Assembly (NCBI GenBank): GCA_016744415.1
Contig: JADGEL010000005.1
Location: forward strand, 219,717 to 283,716
Direction of reading: 5' to 3'
Origin: Flavobacteriaceae bacterium
GTDB taxonomy: Bacteria; Bacteroidota; Bacteroidia; Flavobacteriales; Flavobacteriaceae
Length of the DNA stretch: 64,000 nucleotides
Position 1 is the first letter of the stretch; each line of letters starts with the position of its first letter. The translations under genes and the position numbers were made by a program. This document shows positions 59,713-64,000 of this stretch, piece by piece. The notes under the pieces are model-generated. The model did no database searches. It was not told where the DNA came from and saw only the letters and a list, made by a program, of their open reading frames with translations.

Positions 59713-61632
59713 TTATTTCATTTTTATAATTACAAACTCTGTTCTTCTGTTCAATTGATGTTCTTCTTTAGAACATTTTACTCCGTCCGAACATTTATTA
59801 ATCAATTGAGATTCGCCAAAGCCGTCATACTTTGTAATTCTTTCTTCGCTAATTCCTTGAGAAATAATATACTCATAGGTTGATTTTGCTCGATTAGCAG
59901 AAAGGGTCATGTTATAACTATCACTCCCTCTACTATCGGTATGCGACTCTAATCGAATGACCATCCCTGGGTATTTATTCATCAAGGTGACAACTTTATC
60001 TAATTCAACTGCAGCATCTTCTCTTATGTTGAACTTATCCAAATCAAAATAGATAGTCTCTAAATCTGCTAATAAAACAACATCCTCAATTGGTGCTAAA
60101 CCAATATTTAAATCAACAATAATTTCTTTTTGTTTTTCTAAACCGTGCGAACTAAAATCTTTTGAAATTGGTATAAACTTATGTTTAGATCCTTTTAAAG
60201 CAAAATCTGAATCTCTTTCAATTAAATGCTCATAACTACCGTCTTCTTCGGTAATGAAATAAGCAATTTCCTCTCCATTTTTTCTTGCTAAAATTACTTT
60301 AGCTCCTGCAATTGGTTCATTGTTAATCGCATCAAAAATTTGACCTTTTAAACGCAATGGCGGAATCCTATTAAACGAATAAATATCATCTCCACCAACT
60401 CCTCCATTTCGGTTAGAGGATACATATCCTTTAAATCCTTCATTATCTAAAAAATAAGCGAAATCATCTTTTTTACTATTAATTGGATCTCCTAAATTGA
60501 TGATATTAACTGGCGCATCATTTTCATCCAAAACGGTTACATACACATCTAACAACCCCATACCTACATGTCCATCAGAAGAGAAATATAGTGTTCCTTC
60601 ATTATGAACAAAAGGGAACGTTTCATTTCCTTCGGAGTTTACTATCGGCCCTAAATTTTCAGGTGTGTCTAAACTACCATCTTCTTTAATATCACTCACA
60701 TAAATATCCGTTCCTCCAAATCCATCAGGCATGTCAGAAACAAAATAAAGTTTGGTTCCATCTTCATTTAACGAAGGGTTATAAACCATATAATTTGGAT
60801 TATTTAAATTAATAGGAGTACTATTTTTCCATTCCCCTTCAATTAATTCAGCCTTATAAATCCCCATTTGACTGGTACCATCATCATCATTTATTTTTTT
60901 ATTTCCTTCAGTATTATTTCTTGAGAAATACATTTTAGTTCCATCAGTATTAAAAGTTACCGAGCCATTATGAAATCGAGGAATATTGACATCTCCTATA
61001 ATTTGTATCGCTGTTGAAATAGAATCTCCTGTTTTAGAAGCTTGATAAATAGCAATCATAGCCTGTTCGTCCCAACTATAGGTACGCACAATTGAAACAC
61101 CATCATCTCTAGATGAAGAAAACAAAATTTGATCACCTAATTCATAAGCTCCATATTCATTATACTCGGTATTTACATTTAAAGTAGATACTGTATAACT
61201 CTCGTAAGAATTAAAAATTCCACTTGCTAAATCACCTTCTTTAAAAAATGCTTTTACTCTAGAATCTTCTTTATTACCTGATTCTTTGTATTTCTTCATC
61301 CAAACTTTAGACTCTTTATACTTGCCATTTGCTCTTAAAACTTGGGCATAATAATAAAAATATTCTGATGGTACATTCGGCTGTTCAACAACTTGTTTAT
61401 AAATTGGCAATGCCATTTCTGGTTTACGCAACATTATATAAGCATCACCTAATTTTCTTAAAGCATATTCTTTATTGATGTCTTTTTCAATCATCTTTTC
61501 ATATTGTTCAACTGCTTTGACAAACGAAAATTGATTGTAAGATTTCTCTGCACGCTTTTGTCTTGCTGTTTGACCAATTGCTGATGAACCAATCAAAACA
61601 AAAGCAATAAATACTATTTTTATATTTTTCAT
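59713..61632 (-). CDS. OmpA family protein with TPR, PD40 propeller and regulatory-like domain
   Basis: A 639-aa exported protein (signal MKNIKIVFIAFVLIGSSAIG). In order: TPR-like helices (residues about 25-150), PD40/WD40-like beta-propeller repeats (FSSSRDDG, YFSRNNTEGN, YFVSDMPDGFGGTDIY, YFSSDGHVG), a carboxypeptidase-regulatory-like domain (KGQIFDAINNEPIAGAKV), and a C-terminal OmpA peptidoglycan-binding domain (DKFNIREDAA, ESHTDSRGSDSYNMTLSANRA). This architecture accompanies PorP/SprF and large adhesins in T9SS clusters. The ATG at 61632 gives the signal peptide; in-frame ATGs at 61638 and 61641 are alternatives. Confidence 0.9.
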   Translation of the reverse strand: MKNIKIVFIAFVLIGSSAIGQTARQKRAEKSYNQFSFVKAVEQYEKMIEKDINKEYALRKLGDAYIMLRKPEMALPIYKQVVEQPNVPSEYFYYYAQVLRANGKYKESKVWMKKYKESGNKEDSRVKAFFKEGDLASGIFNSYESYTVSTLNVNTEYNEYGAYELGDQILFSSSRDDGVSIVRTYSWDEQAMIAIYQASKTGDSISTAIQIIGDVNIPRFHNGSVTFNTDGTKMYFSRNNTEGNKKINDDDGTSQMGIYKAELIEGEWKNSTPINLNNPNYMVYNPSLNEDGTKLYFVSDMPDGFGGTDIYVSDIKEDGSLDTPENLGPIVNSEGNETFPFVHNEGTLYFSSDGHVGMGLLDVYVTVLDENDAPVNIINLGDPINSKKDDFAYFLDNEGFKGYVSSNRNGGVGGDDIYSFNRIPPLRLKGQIFDAINNEPIAGAKVILARKNGEEIAYFITEEDGSYEHLIERDSDFALKGSKHKFIPISKDFSSHGLEKQKEIIVDLNIGLAPIEDVVLLADLETIYFDLDKFNIREDAAVELDKVVTLMNKYPGMVIRLESHTDSRGSDSYNMTLSANRAKSTYEYIISQGISEERITKYDGFGESQLINKCSDGVKCSKEEHQLNRRTEFVIIKMK

Positions 61633-61646
61633 AATCATCATATTGA

Positions 61647-62558
61647 TTAAAAGTATCTAGGTGATTTTAATTTATTTCTTGAGAATTTAAATTCATAAAT
61701 CACTAATATTTCATGTGAACCTGAAGTGTATGCTTTAATATCTCCTGACGGTACTTCATAGGCATATCCAACTCTTAATTGTTTTCCTACTTGTACATCC
61801 ATTAAAAAACCAATATCTCTTTGTTCGTCATTAATTCTATATGAAGCTCCTAACCATAACTTTTCGTAAAACAAAAATGTTGCAGTTAAATCAGTAGATA
61901 TCGGAGCTCCTTTGGTATATTTATTTTGCATGGTAGGTTTAAACTTTAAGTTTTCACCTAAATTAAATACATATCCAGAAATTAAGTAATAGTGAACTCT
62001 GTCTAAACTTTTAAACTGACTATCATTATTCTTATCATGGTTAATGATTCTCGGGACAGATAATCCAACATACCATTTATTAGTATGTAACAATGCTCCA
62101 GCACCAACATTCATATTCCACCTATTTAGCTTATCATTAAAATAGTTATCTCCGCTGTTAATCAACTCTTCATCAATTTTATAATAAGTAGCTCCTGCTT
62201 TAATACCAAATGCTAAATTTACTTTTTCTGATGCTTTAATAGTATAAGAGAAATCTCCGTAAGCCGAAGTAAAACTTTCGAAACCTAGTTGATCTTTTAA
62301 GAATGACATCCCTAAACCTACCTTTTCATTTCTCAAAGGAGAGTGTATTGATAAGGTTTGAGTTTCTGGACCATCTTTAATTCCTGTCCATTGATTTCTA
62401 CTCAAAAAATTAATAGCCAAAGCATCTCTACTTCCTGCGTATGCAGGGTTCACTGCAATAGTATTGTACATATATTGCGTAAATTGTGGTTGTTGTTGTC
62501 CATAAGATTTTATCGACACTAACATCAATAACACGATTAGTGGGGCAAACTTTTTCAT
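61647..62558 (-). CDS. PorP/SprF family type IX secretion system membrane protein
   Basis: A 303-aa outer-membrane protein with signal MKKFAPLIVLLMLVSIKSYG. The PorP/SprF opening is QQQPQFTQYMYNTIAVNPAYAGSRDALAINFLSRNQW, followed by beta-strand-rich barrel sequence to the C-terminus. SprF-like proteins are needed for secretion or surface attachment of the adhesin encoded next to them. An upstream in-frame ATG at 62582 exists, but the one at 62558 starts a standard signal. It lies between the adhesin (3 bases from the alternative start) and the OmpA gene. Confidence 0.92.
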   Translation of the reverse strand: MKKFAPLIVLLMLVSIKSYGQQQPQFTQYMYNTIAVNPAYAGSRDALAINFLSRNQWTGIKDGPETQTLSIHSPLRNEKVGLGMSFLKDQLGFESFTSAYGDFSYTIKASEKVNLAFGIKAGATYYKIDEELINSGDNYFNDKLNRWNMNVGAGALLHTNKWYVGLSVPRIINHDKNNDSQFKSLDRVHYYLISGYVFNLGENLKFKPTMQNKYTKGAPISTDLTATFLFYEKLWLGASYRINDEQRDIGFLMDVQVGKQLRVGYAYEVPSGDIKAYTSGSHEILVIYEFKFSRNKLKSPRYF

Positions 62559-62584
62559 AATAGTATAGTCCTGTTTTTTCATTG

Positions 62585-64000
62585 TTATTTTCCTAAATAA
62601 ATTGGTCCTGTAAATGGTTTAAATCCGCTATCAGTAACATTAACTATGTAATAGTAGGTTCCTGATGGTAAGTCAGATGTATTTCCAATTGTAATACCAC
62701 CTGTTGTGTGTAATCCATCCCAATCATTTTGATAATTAGAAGACTCAAATACAATTTGACCCCATCTATTAAAGATTTTAACTTCGTATGTGAATCCACA
62801 CCCTTCCTGCAATTCACCACCTACCACAAAAGTATCGTTAACACTATCACCATTTGGAGTAACTGCTTTTGAAATATATAATCCGTCATCTTCTAATGAA
62901 CATGGTAAAACGATACAATCATCATTAACATCCACTGTAAATTCAACTACTTTACTATTACAACCTTCGATGTAAGAATATGTAATTAAATACTCTCCAA
63001 GATTCACATCTTTTGGATCGAAATTACTTCCTGATAAACCACCAGTTACATCAATATCACTCCAAGTCCCATTAGTATCAACACCATCTGCTAATAGTGT
63101 AAATAAATCTATTGACAAGTCATCAATACAAATACTCAATGATTGAGTTGTTACAATATCCAATCCAGATTCAATATTTATAATTTGAGTAAATGCTACT
63201 TCATTACCACATTCATCTGTAAATAACCAATCTCTTGTAATGGTATAATTACCATCATCATCTGTAGTTGTTTCTGATTCTGTAAATATCATATCAACAT
63301 CATTACTACAATTATCCTCAGCTGTTATTTCTGCTACCTCTGGAATTTCACCACAAACAACTGTGATTTGATCATCAGGTAAATTTGATAATGTTGGAGC
63401 TGTTGTATCTTGAACGGTGATGATTTGTGTGTGTACTGTTTCTAATCCACATTCGTCCGTTGCTGTCCATACTCTTGTCAGTACATAGTCATTTGCACAA
63501 CTACCGTCTGTTCTTGTTTCTGTAAATACTACTACTGCTGTTCCACAGTTATCATCTGCAGTTAAAGTATCTGCAGTTGAAACCGAGTCGCACTCGGTAG
63601 CAATATCAACTGGCAATGTTTCATTGAATGTTGGTGCTTGGGTGTCACTGATCGTAATTACCTGTGTTCTGGTTTCTGCTACATTTCCACAAACATCTGT
63701 GATGTTCCATGTTCTTGTAATTGTGCCTCCACAACTATCGCCTACCTGTGCGCCGTCAACGCCTGCTACTGTACCTGATATATCGCAGTTGTCTGTGTAG
63801 TTTAGACTTACCATTGCTGGTACGTCATCGATACATTCAACAGTAATGTCTGCTGGGGAAGCTTCTATAATTGGAGCTTGGGTGTCACTGATCGTAATAA
63901 TCTGTGTTCTTGTCTCTGCTACATTTCCACAAGCATCTGTGATGTTCCATGTTCTTGTAATTGTGCCTCCACAACTATCACCTACTTGTACGCCGTCAAC
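62585..64000 (-). CDS. Large T9SS adhesin with HYR-like repeats and type B C-terminal sorting domain (partial)
   Basis: The frame stays open to the right edge, so the N-terminus is missing. The visible part has HYR-like repeats with period 80 residues, each built of a cysteine-containing module (TRTWNITDVCGNVAETRTQVI) and a SDTQAP linker, then a cap region. The C-terminus (residues from ISKAVTPNGDSVNDTF to GPIYLGK, including IFNRWGQIVFES) is the gliding-motility-type CHU_C sorting domain. It would be exported by T9SS and held at the surface with the PorP/SprF neighbour. The ATG at 63814 is internal. Confidence 0.92.
   Translation of the reverse strand, partial: VDGVQVGDSCGGTITRTWNITDACGNVAETRTQIITISDTQAPIIEASPADITVECIDDVPAMVSLNYTDNCDISGTVAGVDGAQVGDSCGGTITRTWNITDVCGNVAETRTQVITISDTQAPTFNETLPVDIATECDSVSTADTLTADDNCGTAVVVFTETRTDGSCANDYVLTRVWTATDECGLETVHTQIITVQDTTAPTLSNLPDDQITVVCGEIPEVAEITAEDNCSNDVDMIFTESETTTDDDGNYTITRDWLFTDECGNEVAFTQIINIESGLDIVTTQSLSICIDDLSIDLFTLLADGVDTNGTWSDIDVTGGLSGSNFDPKDVNLGEYLITYSYIEGCNSKVVEFTVDVNDDCIVLPCSLEDDGLYISKAVTPNGDSVNDTFVVGGELQEGCGFTYEVKIFNRWGQIVFESSNYQNDWDGLHTTGGITIGNTSDLPSGTYYYIVNVTDSGFKPFTGPIYLGK
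63631..64000 (-). repeat. Near-identical 240-bp DNA repeats inside the adhesin gene
   Basis: Bases 63631-63760 and 63871-64000 are almost identical at the nucleotide level, differing at roughly a dozen positions, and are offset by exactly 240 bases (80 codons). The array continues past the window edge. Low divergence indicates recent duplication or gene conversion among the repeats. Confidence 0.85.

Overview
The window reads as chromosome from a marine-type member of the Flavobacteriaceae (Bacteroidota). Base composition is AT-rich, promoters follow the Bacteroidota pattern TTG-N17-23-TAnnTTTG, there are SusC/SusD outer-membrane proteins, many short-signal lipoproteins, and a type IX secretion (T9SS) adhesin with its PorP/SprF and OmpA partners. 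No rRNA, tRNA, CRISPR array, insertion sequence or prophage was seen.

Layout. 1-3874 (minus): clpX (cut by the window edge), clpP, pckA and a DUF423 membrane protein. 3921-8409 (plus): a DUF2007 protein, a saccharopine-dehydrogenase-type enzyme, an APS-reductase-type cysH, then a reductase/dehydratase pair predicted to turn trans-3-hydroxy-L-proline into L-proline. 8558-16603 (minus): an FG-GAP/ASPIC lipoprotein, SusD and SusC. 16767-30750 (plus): a GntR regulator, mutarotase-like protein, YgjK-like GH63 glucosidase lipoprotein, a kinase-M23-phospholyase fusion, GH2 beta-galactosidase lipoprotein, a sodium/galactose-type symporter, galK and galT. 31295-43045 (minus): a tightly packed operon with two Xaa-Pro peptidases, a D-amino-acid dehydrogenase, a DPP-IV-like peptidase, 4-hydroxyproline epimerase, a DUF885 peptidase, an aldehyde dehydrogenase, a DUF1272 protein and a DapA-family deaminase, with a divergent AraC regulator. 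44036-57841 is mostly housekeeping (hemW, ruvC, mnmD, ilvE, greA, purK, purE, an M3 oligopeptidase). 57842-59712 holds a small ORF, a CAP-domain lipoprotein and a 720-base non-coding region with a repeated C-rich element. 59713-64000 is the T9SS adhesin cluster.

Main interpretation. The centre of the window looks like a system for consuming the modified residues that mark collagen. Collagen carries 4-hydroxyproline, 3-hydroxyproline, and 5-hydroxylysine bearing Glc-alpha-1,2-Gal-beta. The window encodes a predicted route for each: a full 4-hydroxyproline pathway to 2-oxoglutarate alongside proline-specific peptidases, a 3-hydroxyproline dehydratase/reductase pair, and a SusCD-linked locus with an alpha-glucosidase, beta-galactosidase, galactose uptake and Leloir enzymes, plus a putative hydroxylysine kinase/phospholyase. 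The individual families are known. Their assembly into one glycosyl-hydroxylysine (collagen) utilisation locus is my inference from gene content and order.

A second unexplained feature is a CCCCACA motif. It sits just before the start codons of three genes, in a terminator loop, and in three roughly 100-bp tandem units in the 59.4-59.7 kb non-coding region.
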